In this document: one piece after another, positions 52,073-60,404 of the stretch
How positions within the stretch are numbered: position 1 is the first letter of the stretch
How the letters are laid out: each line of letters starts with the position of its first letter
Assembly (NCBI GenBank): GCA_030653385.1
Contig: JAURZM010000076.1
Coordinates: 124,001 to 188,000 of the forward strand
DNA: 64,000 nt
Reading direction: 5' to 3'
Origin: Rubrivivax sp.
Lineage (GTDB): Bacteria > Pseudomonadota > Gammaproteobacteria > Burkholderiales > Burkholderiaceae_C
Position numbers and translations under genes: made by a program
The notes under the pieces: generated by a model
The model's database searches: none
What the model saw: only the letters and a program-made list of their open reading frames with translations
Told to the model about the DNA's origin: nothing

Positions 52073-52945
52073 TCACCGCTCGAAAGAAGCCGACCCTGGA
52101 TGCTGACCGCGTGGCCGCTGCGGCGCGGCCAGCGTCGGGGTTTCCATCGAATGCAGCCAGCGCCAGGCGGCCCACACGGTGGCCAGCAGGTAGACCAGCC
52201 CGCCCGCGATCCACATCACCAGGCCGGCCAGTTGCTGGTCGGCCAGCGCGGCGGGCCCGGTGTGGTACATCGGCATGCGGGAAAAAGTGAGCAAGGCGCC
52301 CAGCAGCCCCGTGTGCATCACGGTCAGCAACAGTGCCAGCGACGCCTGCAACGCGCCGGTGCGCCCGGGTCTCAGCACGGCCCACCAGAAGAGCCAGCCG
52401 CTGAACAGGAAACATGCGTGCTCCAGCACATGCCAGGTCGGGTTCTGCACGGCGGCGATGTAGGGCCCCGGTGCATGCCAGAACCACAACGCGGCGGCGT
52501 GCAGCAGCGCCACGCGCATCGGGTGGCGGCTGATCCGGTGCAGGCCGCGCCACAGCGCATCAGCCGTTCCACCCAGCACGGCGCGCCATTGGGGCAAGGG
52601 CCGCGCCAGCACCGCCAGCGGCGCCACGACGACGATCAGCAGCATGTGCTGCACCATGTGCCAGGCGCTGCTGCTTTCGGCCAGCGTGTCCAGCGGTCCG
52701 AACAGCGCCACCGCAGCGATGGCCATCGCGGTGTGGAAGGCCAGACGTGGGCCCGTTGCTGGCCGCCTGTGCATGGCGCCCCAGGTGTAGCTGATCCACG
52801 CCACGACGAGCAGTGCCTGGGCCAGCCAGACCGGTGCCTGTTCGACGCCCTTGTCCAAGCTCAGGGTGTGTGCCCAGGCCGGGTTCGACGCCATTGCGGC
52901 GAACAGCGCGCCGCCTCCGATCATCAGCAGCTTCACGGCGCTCAT
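52073..52945 (-). CDS. ctaG: Cytochrome c oxidase assembly protein CtaG (caa3 type)
   Basis: A 290-residue membrane protein of the CtaG_caa3 family. A signal-like N-terminus ends ASNPAWAHTL. Seven membrane segments follow. Conserved marks are WHMVQHMLLIVVVAPLAVLA and HPMRVALLHAAALWFWHAPG, whose His residues may carry copper for insertion into the oxidase. It is the last gene of the oxidase cluster; its ATG overlaps the stop of the small membrane gene before it (ATGA). Confidence 0.9.
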   Translation of the reverse strand: MSAVKLLMIGGGALFAAMASNPAWAHTLSLDKGVEQAPVWLAQALLVVAWISYTWGAMHRRPATGPRLAFHTAMAIAAVALFGPLDTLAESSSAWHMVQHMLLIVVVAPLAVLARPLPQWRAVLGGTADALWRGLHRISRHPMRVALLHAAALWFWHAPGPYIAAVQNPTWHVLEHACFLFSGWLFWWAVLRPGRTGALQASLALLLTVMHTGLLGALLTFSRMPMYHTGPAALADQQLAGLVMWIAGGLVYLLATVWAAWRWLHSMETPTLAAPQRPRGQHPGSASFER

Positions 52946-53334
52946 GCACAAGGGGGCAGCAGCAGCGCGGGCAGGGCCACCACCGCCGTGGACACCGCGG
53001 CCGTGGTGTACAGCGCGGCAGCCGCGCGGGCAATGAAACGGCGGCGGGTGGCGGTGCCGTCCGGTGGCAGCCTGCGCGCAACCCGCGCGTTGGCCCAGGC
53101 ACCGGCGACAAATGCCGCCGTTGTCACGCATGCCAGCAGCAGCACCCCGGCATTCAGCCAGGTCAGCGGCCCCTGTTCGGCGGGTGGCGACCACACCGCG
53201 CAGGCCACGGCCAGGCCGCCGTAGGTGGCGCAGAACCAGACCAGCCACACGGCCAAACCCAGCACCAGGTGCCAGGCATGGGCCGGGCGCGCGGTGTCCG
53301 GCGTGTGCTCGACAGGGGCGATGAAGGGTTTCAC
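52942..53334 (-). CDS. Small membrane protein of the oxidase cluster
   Basis: A 130-residue protein starting at GTG 53334, which overlaps the CtaD stop. Three hydrophobic segments are seen (about residues 22-47, 57-80 and 102-124). A short basic stretch (RLPPDGTATRRRF) separates the last two. It takes the place that CtaG or subunit IV genes have in other cox operons, but I see no family motif. Coupling on both sides suggests an assembly or structural role. Confidence 0.75.
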   Translation of the reverse strand: MKPFIAPVEHTPDTARPAHAWHLVLGLAVWLVWFCATYGGLAVACAVWSPPAEQGPLTWLNAGVLLLACVTTAAFVAGAWANARVARRLPPDGTATRRRFIARAAAALYTTAAVSTAVVALPALLLPPCA

Positions 53335-55865
53335 GACGGGTTCCCGAAGGCCAGAGGCAACAGCGCCATCAGCACCCAGGCTGCGGCGGTGGCCAAGGTG
53401 CAGAACTTCCACCACATGGCCACGACGGCGGGTTCGTAGGGTGCCGCCAGGCTGACGTGGCCATGGTGCACCCGCAGCGCCTGCAGCGCCGCCAGCACCG
53501 CGGCCAGGGCAGCGTGCAGCAGCAGGAAGATCAGCGTGAAGGCCAGCACCGCGTCGTGTGCTCGCAAGCCGGGCTGCAGCCCGGCGGTGGCCAGCAGCCA
53601 CGACAGCCCCGCACAGGCCAGCACGCCCAGTGCGCTGCTGAGCCACAGCCGTGTCCGCAGGCCGGTTTCCTTGCCGGCCCGCAGGCGCTGCACCGCGCCG
53701 CGCAATGTCCACAGGCCCGCACCCAAGAGCAAGGTCACTGCCGCCAGCGGCCAGGTGCCCAAGGGCGAGGCCGCGGGTGGCCGCCCGTCCGGTACCACGG
53801 TCCACAGGTACAGCCAGCCGAACATCAGCGCACCGTACAAGGCCGCGTCGGCCAGCAGCGTCATGCCCATGCCCCACAGCCCGGGACCGTCGAAGGTGCG
53901 TGAGTGCAGCTTCAGGCCCGCGGGCAGGTCGTGCGCTTCGCCACCGGCGGCCAGCGGATGGGCGCCGTTTTCCCACGACCAGCGCAACAGCACCACCGCC
54001 GCCACCAGCGCCAGCACGATCGCAGGGCTGTACAGCTTCAGCAGCAGTGCGATGCACAGCAGCGCCATCACGCCGCCCGCCACCAGCGGCCACCACGAGT
54101 TGCCGGGCAGGTGGAACACCTCGCGCACGCGGCCGCTCACCGGGTCCACGCCCAGCGTCTCGCGGCGGCCGTGTGCGGCCTGCGGCAGCGCGTGTTGGCC
54201 CGCCGCGATGGTCTGCGGCAGATCGGGTTGGTCCCACAGCGGGTGTCGTGTGCTGATGCGCGGCAGACTGGCGAAGTTGTAGGAACGCGGCGGTGTGCCG
54301 CTGGCCCATTCCAGCGTGTCGGCGTTCCAGGGGTTCAGCGGCGCCTTGCGGCCGTGGCGCCAGTGCAGCGCCAGGTCGAGCAGCAGCGTGGCGATGCCAA
54401 AGGCCATCACGAAGCTGAACACCGACGACACCAGGTTCGGTGTGTCCCAGCCCAGACCGGGGTCGTAGGTGTAAACACGCCGCGGCATGCCCAGGAGCCC
54501 GGTCCAGTGCATCACCAGGAAGGTGCCGTTGAAGCCGATGAAAGTGAGCCAGAAGCCGGTTCTGGCCAGCGCTTCGAAGGGCAGTCGGCCGCTGAAGTGC
54601 GGCAGCCAGTGGTAGATGCCGGCGATCAGCGGAAACAGCATGCCGCCGATCAGCACGTAGTGGAAGTGCGCCACCACGAAGTGGGTGTCGTGCACCTGCC
54701 AGTTGAAGGGCACGAAGGCCAGCATCACACCGGTCAGCCCGCCGGCGACGAAGATGAACAGGAAACCGCCCACCCACAACATCGGCACGCTCCACACCGG
54801 TCGGCCGGCCCACAGCGTGGCGATCCACGCAAACAGCTGGATGCCGGTGGGCACCGCCACCAGCATGCTGGCCAATGCAAAAAACGCCTGCGACAAAGCC
54901 GGGATGCCGACCGCGAACATGTGGTGCACCCACAGGCCGAAGCTGATGAAGCCGGTGCCGATCATCGACACCACCACCCAGCGGTAGCCCACCAGCGGCC
55001 GGCGTGCATACACCGGCACCAGCATCGACACCACGCCCGCGGCGGGCAGGAAGATGATGTAGACCTCGGGGTGGCCGAACAGCCAGAACAGGTGTTGCCA
55101 CAGCAAGGGGTCGCCGCCACGGGTGGGGTCGAAAAAGGCCCAGCCGGCGGCCCGTTCCAGTTCCAGCAGCAGGCTGCCCAGGATCAGCGGCGGAAAACCC
55201 ACGATCACCATCAACGAGGTCACCAGCATCGACCACGCGAAGATCGGCATCTGGTGCAGCCCCATGCCAGCAGCCCGCGCGCGCAGGATGGACACCGCGA
55301 TGTCGATGGCCGCGGCCATGGTCGCGATCTCGATGAAGGTGATGCCCAGCAGCCAGAAGTCGGCGCCCATGCCCGGCGAGTAGTTGTTGCTGGACAGCGG
55401 CGTGTACATGAACCAGCCGGCGTCGGGCGCCAGGCCCACCAGCAGGCTGCTGGTGAAGATCAGCCCGCCGAACAGGTAACACCAGTAGCCGAAGGCGCCC
55501 AGGCGCGGGAACACCAGGTCACGCGCGCCCAGCATCTTGGGCAGCAGGTAGGCTGCCAGGCCCTGCTGCATGGGCACGGCGAAGAGAAACATCATCATCG
55601 TGCCGTGCATCGTGAAGGCCTGGTTGTAGGCCTGCGCGCTCATGAAACCCTGGTTCGGCTGCGCCAGTTGCGCGCGCAGCAGCATGCCCAGCAGCCCGGC
55701 GATGAGGAAGAACACGACGCCTGTGACCATGAAGCGCTTGGCCAGGCTGGTGTGGTTGACGATGCTCAGTGCCCGCCAGCCACGTGGGTTGCCCCAAACG
55801 GCTTCGAACTCGGCGTGCAGCTTGGCCGGGTCTTGTGCTGCGGCCTGAGCGGTGGGCTCGCTCAT
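53331..55865 (-). CDS. ctaD: Cytochrome c oxidase subunit I fused to subunit III
   Basis: An 844-residue fusion. Residues 1-560 are subunit I: the heme-binding His in FTMHGTMMMFLFAV, the CuB/Tyr and D-channel Glu in LFGHPEVYIIFL, the CuB pair in GLWVHHMFAVG, and the heme a/a3 histidines in HDTHFVVAHFHYVL. The Glu of GHPEV places it in the A1 class. After a linker (560-640), residues 640-844 form a subunit III-type bundle (SRTFDGPGLWGMGMTLLADA). Fused I/III chains occur in caa3-type oxidases. It overlaps subunit II upstream by 4 bp and the next gene downstream by 4 bp. Confidence 0.94.
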   Translation of the reverse strand: MSEPTAQAAAQDPAKLHAEFEAVWGNPRGWRALSIVNHTSLAKRFMVTGVVFFLIAGLLGMLLRAQLAQPNQGFMSAQAYNQAFTMHGTMMMFLFAVPMQQGLAAYLLPKMLGARDLVFPRLGAFGYWCYLFGGLIFTSSLLVGLAPDAGWFMYTPLSSNNYSPGMGADFWLLGITFIEIATMAAAIDIAVSILRARAAGMGLHQMPIFAWSMLVTSLMVIVGFPPLILGSLLLELERAAGWAFFDPTRGGDPLLWQHLFWLFGHPEVYIIFLPAAGVVSMLVPVYARRPLVGYRWVVVSMIGTGFISFGLWVHHMFAVGIPALSQAFFALASMLVAVPTGIQLFAWIATLWAGRPVWSVPMLWVGGFLFIFVAGGLTGVMLAFVPFNWQVHDTHFVVAHFHYVLIGGMLFPLIAGIYHWLPHFSGRLPFEALARTGFWLTFIGFNGTFLVMHWTGLLGMPRRVYTYDPGLGWDTPNLVSSVFSFVMAFGIATLLLDLALHWRHGRKAPLNPWNADTLEWASGTPPRSYNFASLPRISTRHPLWDQPDLPQTIAAGQHALPQAAHGRRETLGVDPVSGRVREVFHLPGNSWWPLVAGGVMALLCIALLLKLYSPAIVLALVAAVVLLRWSWENGAHPLAAGGEAHDLPAGLKLHSRTFDGPGLWGMGMTLLADAALYGALMFGWLYLWTVVPDGRPPAASPLGTWPLAAVTLLLGAGLWTLRGAVQRLRAGKETGLRTRLWLSSALGVLACAGLSWLLATAGLQPGLRAHDAVLAFTLIFLLLHAALAAVLAALQALRVHHGHVSLAAPYEPAVVAMWWKFCTLATAAAWVLMALLPLAFGNPS

Positions 55866-56614
55866 GGTCGCTGGTGCGCGGTGGTGCGTGGCTGATCTGC
55901 CAGCCAGGTGTCGAAGTCGGCCGGTGGCATGGCAATCACCGTCATCACCATGTGGGCGTGGCCCAGGCCGCAGAACTCGGCGCACTGGCCGCGAAACGTG
56001 CCGGCCTGGTCGGCCTGCAGCCGCACGATGCCGGTGCGGCCGGGAATGGCGTCGAGCTTGCCGCCCAGGCGCGGCACCCAGAAGGAATGGATGACGTCCA
56101 GGCTGCCCACGTGCACGTGCACCGGCCGGCCCACCGGCAGGCGCAGTTCGTTGCGCAGCCGCACGCCGCTGTCGGGGTAGTGCAGCGCCCACCACCATTG
56201 CTGGCCGGTGGCGTCGATGCGCAGCGGTGGAGGCGCCGTCGGGTCGGCGGCTGATCGCGACCAGGACATCACCGGCAGCGGCAGTTGGTGCAAACCAGCC
56301 GGGCTGCCGAAGATCAGCAGCGGCACGATGGCCAAGGCCGGCAGCACGATGCCACCGCCGACGATCCAGTGCCGCCCGGTCCGATCAGCGACCTGCGGCT
56401 GATCATCCGGTGGCGGGCCGGCCCTCCGGCGCATGGCCACCCACCACAAGGCCACGACGCCGAGCAGCACCAGGGTGCCCACCCCCAGCATCCACCACCA
56501 CACGGTGGCAATCGCCAGGGCCGAAGGACCGGCAGGGTCCAGCACCGACTGCGGGCCGTCACAGCCCACCAGCCCCACCAGCAAGGGAACCAAGCAGCCC
56601 GCACGACAACCCAA
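55862..56614 (-). CDS. ctaC: Cytochrome c oxidase subunit II
   Basis: About 250 residues. The CuA site is complete: His in LDVIHSFWVPRLGG and then QCAEFCGLGHAHMVM (C-x3-C-x3-H-x2-M). Two membrane helices (about 35-58 and 84-102) precede the cupredoxin domain with the aromatic WWWALHYPD patch. There is no fused cytochrome c. The chain opens with a lipoprotein-like VGLVGC. No ATG is available; TTG 56614 is the best start. It is the first gene of the coupled oxidase cluster and divergent from the DUF2231 gene. Confidence 0.9.
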   Translation of the reverse strand: MGCRAGCLVPLLVGLVGCDGPQSVLDPAGPSALAIATVWWWMLGVGTLVLLGVVALWWVAMRRRAGPPPDDQPQVADRTGRHWIVGGGIVLPALAIVPLLIFGSPAGLHQLPLPVMSWSRSAADPTAPPPLRIDATGQQWWWALHYPDSGVRLRNELRLPVGRPVHVHVGSLDVIHSFWVPRLGGKLDAIPGRTGIVRLQADQAGTFRGQCAEFCGLGHAHMVMTVIAMPPADFDTWLADQPRTTAHQRP

Positions 56615-56650
56615 GCCCCACGCCGCGTTGGCGGGCCGGACAAAGCAACG

Positions 56651-57112
56651 ATGAAGCCCACTTCTGAACCGATCCTCAGCCGCGCCGCGATTGCCGGTCA
56701 CCCGGTGCACCCGATGCTGATCCACTTCCCGGTGGCAGCACTGATCGCCTTGGTGGGCGCCGATGCGGCTTACCTGAACACCGGCGACCCGTTCTGGGCC
56801 CGTGCCGGTGTGTGGCTGGCGGGTGTGGGTGCGCTGGGTGGCTGGGTTGCCAGCCTGGCCGGCCTGGTGGACCTGCTCACCGTGTCGCAGATTCGGCGCC
56901 TCATCACCGCCTGGGGCCACGCGCTGGTGGCGGTGATGATGCTGTCGCTGGCCACCTTCAACTGGCAGCTGCGCTTGGGCGACGACCCGGGCCGCTACGT
57001 CATGCCCTGGGGCCTGGTCATGACAATGGCCACGGCGGGATTCATCGCGCTGGCCGCCTACCTGGGCGGGCGCCTGGTGTACGAAAACGCGGTGGGCGTG
57101 CACACCGACTGA
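56651..57112 (+). CDS. DUF2231 membrane protein
   Basis: A 153-residue protein with four membrane helices. The family opening is AGHPVHPMLIHFPVAALIAL, whose two His residues may bind a metal or heme. Further helices follow near residues 54-76, 87-105 and 121-142. It starts 37 bp from the divergent subunit II gene, so the two share a short promoter region. DUF2231 proteins often lie beside oxidase and cytochrome genes; role not proven. Confidence 0.85.
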   Translation: MKPTSEPILSRAAIAGHPVHPMLIHFPVAALIALVGADAAYLNTGDPFWARAGVWLAGVGALGGWVASLAGLVDLLTVSQIRRLITAWGHALVAVMMLSLATFNWQLRLGDDPGRYVMPWGLVMTMATAGFIALAAYLGGRLVYENAVGVHTD

Positions 57113-57134
57113 AGCCGCCGTGAAGCGGCGGTTT
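57112..57134. terminator. Hairpin after the DUF2231 gene
   Basis: AAGCCGCCG - TGAAG - CGGCGGTTT pairs with one mismatch and ends in TTT, directly after the DUF2231 stop. It is a plausible intrinsic terminator, also able to serve the convergent CopD-like gene. Confidence 0.6.
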
Positions 57135-57168
57135 CGGGCGCGGTGTGCTTGTGCTGCCGGCTGGTGGC

Positions 57169-57594
57169 TCATGGCCATCCCGGCTTGCCCAGCACCAGCC
57201 CGGCGATGCCAGCCAGCCACAGCAGCGTGCTGGCGCCCACCACCCGGCCGGCCAGGGCCAGCCCGCGGTGTTCGCCGCGTTCGCTGCGCAGCACCAGCAG
57301 GCCGCAGGCACCGTGCCCCAGCACCAGCAGGCTCACCAGCGCCAGCTTCATCATCAGCCAGGGCGCCAGCGGCCCGCGCGTGGCAAAGAGCCAGGTGCCG
57401 CTGGTGATGGCCACCAGCGCGGCAGGTGTGGCCACGCTGGTGTAGAAGGCGCGCAGCAGCGGCGCACCGGGGCCTGCCGGGGCCTTGCCGGTGGCGGGCG
57501 CCCGGGCGGCGGCCGCCAGCAGGGCCGGCAGGTAGAGCAGGGCGCCGCACCACACGATCACGGCGCCGATGTGCAGCAGCTTCAGCCAAGGCAT
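57169..57594 (-). CDS. CopD-family membrane protein
   Basis: A 141-residue protein with four membrane helices. It opens MPWLKLLHIGAVIVWCGALL, and His8 and later SVATPAALVAITSGTWLFAT are typical of the CopD/YozB-like family, which moves or binds copper or heme. Length fits the single-domain members. It lies beside the oxidase cluster, whose CuA and CuB sites need copper, so a copper-related role is reasonable but inferred. Confidence 0.82.
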   Translation of the reverse strand: MPWLKLLHIGAVIVWCGALLYLPALLAAAARAPATGKAPAGPGAPLLRAFYTSVATPAALVAITSGTWLFATRGPLAPWLMMKLALVSLLVLGHGACGLLVLRSERGEHRGLALAGRVVGASTLLWLAGIAGLVLGKPGWP

Positions 57595-57716
57595 GTGGCA
57601 TGGCGCCGGGCTGGCGCGTGTGGCAGTTGGCTGCGCAGTAGGCCGCTGCACGCCTGGCTGCGTCTGTTCGTCGGCGAACAGACCCGGACCCGTGCGAACG
57701 TGGAAGCTGCGGCCGC

Positions 57717-60311
57717 ATGAACCCCGTGCCGACGCCGCCTGACCCCCGTCCCCCTTCCGATGCCCATTCCCAAGGCGCCCCACACGGCGTCGCCTGGGGC
57801 GTGTTGCGGGTGCTGGCCGTGCTGCTCTTGCTGCTGGGCCTGGTGATGGCCATGCTCGGCGCCTGGCTGCTGGCGCTGGGCGGCTCGGCCTACTTCGTGC
57901 TGGCCGGCACGGTGATGGTGGCCGCAGCGGCCCTGGTGCTGGCGGGTCGTTCCACGGCGGGTGTCGGGCTGTATGCGCTGGTGGTGCTGAGCACGCTGGT
58001 CTGGTCGCTGTGGGAAATCCACGGCAAGGGCTGGATGCCGGTTTGGGGCGTCGACCTGGCCAGCCGCGTGGGCGTGCTGCTGGGCCTGCTGGTGCTGATG
58101 GCCCTGGCGCTGATTCCACCCACGTCTCGCCCGGCGCATGGCGGGCGCGCCCGCCGCGGCCGCCGTGGCCCGGTGCTGGCCGGCCTGGCCATGCTGGGCC
58201 TGGCACTGGCCGTGCCAGCGGTTCTGACACGGTGGGCGCCGGTGCAGGCCCAATCTCCGACGGCGGTCGATCCAGCACCGCCGGCGGCGCCCGCAGAGGC
58301 CATGGCCGATCCCGTGCCCGTGGCGGTTCTACCGGGCGCGGCCGAACCCCCGCTCGGCCGTGCGGCCACCGCGCCCGCGCCTGACGAGTGGACGGCCTAC
58401 GGTGGCTCCAACCTGGGCCAGCGCTTTGCCCAGGCGACGCAGATCACGCGCGAAAACGTCGGTCGACTCGAACCCGCCTGGACCTTCCGCACCGGCGACA
58501 TGGCGCCCAACAAGCGGGTGTTTTTCTCCTTCCAGAACACGCCGCTGAAGATCGGCAACAGCCTCTTCGTGTGCTCCAGCAGCGGACAGGTGTTTGCGCT
58601 GCACCCGGCCACCGGCGCGCAGCAGTGGCACTTCAACCCGGCCGTGCCGGTGCAGGCGATGGGGCCGCTGTTCAGCGTGGCCTGTCGAGCCGTGGCCTAC
58701 CACGAGGCACCGGCGACGGCGGCCGCAGCCGCACCGGCCGCCCCGGCCGAATGCCCGCGCCGCATCCTGCTGGCCACCGTGGACAGCCGCCTGATCGCGC
58801 TGGACGCCGCCACCGGCAAGCCCTGCCCCAGCTTCGGCAAGGGCGGCACGGTGGACCTGGGTGAAGGCATGGCCAACCAGGCGCCGGGCCTGTCGTCCAC
58901 CACCTCGGGCCCGGTGGTGGTTGGCAACCGCATCGTCGTCGGCCAGCAGGTCAGCGACAACCAGCGCCGCGATGCGCCCTCGGGTGTGGTGCGGGCCTTC
59001 GACGTGCAGACCGGCGCTTTTGCCTGGGCCTGGGACGCCAAGCGCACCGACCGCCCGCAGCAGCCGCTGGGGCTGGGCGAGATCTGGCCGCGTGGCACGC
59101 CCAATGTCTGGTCGCTGATCTCGGCCGACGAGGCCTTGGGCCTGGTTTACCTGCCCACTGGCAATGCCGCGAATGACCACTACGGTGCCGACCGCAGTGT
59201 CGAAGAAGACCGCTACACCGACTCGGTGGTGGCCGTGGATGTGGCCACCGGCCGGGTGCGCTGGCACTTCCGCACCGTGGACCATGACCTGTGGGACTAC
59301 GACCTGGGCGCGCAGCCCACGCTGATGGACATGGAAATCGAGGGCAGCACGCGCCGTGTGCTGTTGCAGGGCACCAAGACCGGTTCGATCTTCGTGCTGG
59401 ACGCCGCCACCGGCGCCGTGCTGCGCCCGGTCGAGCGCCGCGCCGCGCCGCAGGGCGCCACCCCGGGCGATCGCACCTCGCCGACACAGCCGCAATCGGT
59501 GGCCCTGCCCAACTTCGCCGGCGCGCCCCAGCCCCCGGGGGCGGAACCCGAGCGCCTGACCGAAGCCCACCTGTTTGGCATGACCCCGGTCGATGCGCTG
59601 ATGTGCCGCATCAAGTTCCGCCAGATGCGCTACGAGGGCATCTACACCCCCCCCACCGCAGCACCGGGCGGCATGCTGCTGTTCCCGGGCACGATCGGCG
59701 GCCTGAACTGGGGCGGACTGGCGGTCAACCCCGCGCTGCAGATCGTCGTCACCAACCACAGCCGGCTGCCCAACGTGGTGACGCTGATCCCGCGGGCACA
59801 GGTCAAGGACCAACCCGTGGGCAGCGGCGGCCAGCGCGTGGACCAGGCAGTGGCGCCGCACGCGGGCTCGCCCTATGGCGTGACACGGCCGATCTGGCTG
59901 TCGATGTTCGACGTGCCCTGCATCGCGCCGCCCTGGGGCTACCTGGCCGCCACCGACCTGCGCACCGGCCAGCTGCTGTGGAGCCGGCCGCTGGGCACCG
60001 GCTACGACACCGGCCCGCTGGGCATTCCGACGCGGCTGAAGATCACGCTGGGCACCACCAACATCGGCGGCGCCGTGAACACCGCCAGCGGCCTGACCTT
60101 CATTGCCGCGGCGCAGGACAACTTCCTGCGCGCCTTCGACACCCAAAGCGGCGACATGCTGTGGGAGGCGCGCCTGCCCGCCGGTGGTCAGGCCTCGCCG
60201 CTGACCTACATGCACGAAGGCCGGCAGTACGTGGCCATTGCCGCCGGCGGCCACGCGCGGCTGAAGACGACGCTGGGCGACAGCGTGGTGGTGTACGCGC
60301 TGCCACGCTGA
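57717..60311 (+). CDS. Membrane-bound PQQ-dependent dehydrogenase (glucose/quinate/shikimate family)
   Basis: An 864-residue quinoprotein. Five N-terminal membrane helices (within about residues 26-165) bind quinone. The periplasmic eight-bladed propeller begins near residue 225 (EWTAYGGSNLGQRFAQATQI). Active-site features include SSTTSGPVVVGNRIVV, YLPTGNAANDHYGADRSVEE and HDLWDYDLGAQPTLMD, with PWGYLAATDLRTGQLLW near the end. It oxidises a sugar or polyol in the periplasm and feeds electrons to ubiquinone. Glucose and quinate types cannot be told apart here. It is divergent from the CopD gene. Confidence 0.9.
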   Translation: MNPVPTPPDPRPPSDAHSQGAPHGVAWGVLRVLAVLLLLLGLVMAMLGAWLLALGGSAYFVLAGTVMVAAAALVLAGRSTAGVGLYALVVLSTLVWSLWEIHGKGWMPVWGVDLASRVGVLLGLLVLMALALIPPTSRPAHGGRARRGRRGPVLAGLAMLGLALAVPAVLTRWAPVQAQSPTAVDPAPPAAPAEAMADPVPVAVLPGAAEPPLGRAATAPAPDEWTAYGGSNLGQRFAQATQITRENVGRLEPAWTFRTGDMAPNKRVFFSFQNTPLKIGNSLFVCSSSGQVFALHPATGAQQWHFNPAVPVQAMGPLFSVACRAVAYHEAPATAAAAAPAAPAECPRRILLATVDSRLIALDAATGKPCPSFGKGGTVDLGEGMANQAPGLSSTTSGPVVVGNRIVVGQQVSDNQRRDAPSGVVRAFDVQTGAFAWAWDAKRTDRPQQPLGLGEIWPRGTPNVWSLISADEALGLVYLPTGNAANDHYGADRSVEEDRYTDSVVAVDVATGRVRWHFRTVDHDLWDYDLGAQPTLMDMEIEGSTRRVLLQGTKTGSIFVLDAATGAVLRPVERRAAPQGATPGDRTSPTQPQSVALPNFAGAPQPPGAEPERLTEAHLFGMTPVDALMCRIKFRQMRYEGIYTPPTAAPGGMLLFPGTIGGLNWGGLAVNPALQIVVTNHSRLPNVVTLIPRAQVKDQPVGSGGQRVDQAVAPHAGSPYGVTRPIWLSMFDVPCIAPPWGYLAATDLRTGQLLWSRPLGTGYDTGPLGIPTRLKITLGTTNIGGAVNTASGLTFIAAAQDNFLRAFDTQSGDMLWEARLPAGGQASPLTYMHEGRQYVAIAAGGHARLKTTLGDSVVVYALPR

Positions 60312-60404
60312 GCGGATGGGGTCGGCAAAGCGCGCAGGGTCGCCGCTTGTTTCGTTCCGTGCCATGAAGTCTGTGGCCGGGCCGGCAAACACGCATACTC
60401 ATGC

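Noticed and set aside
54685..55895. Plus-strand His/Gln-rich frame of 663 residues opposite the oxidase genes
   Set aside because: It is a shadow frame of the subunit I/III gene with no domain features.
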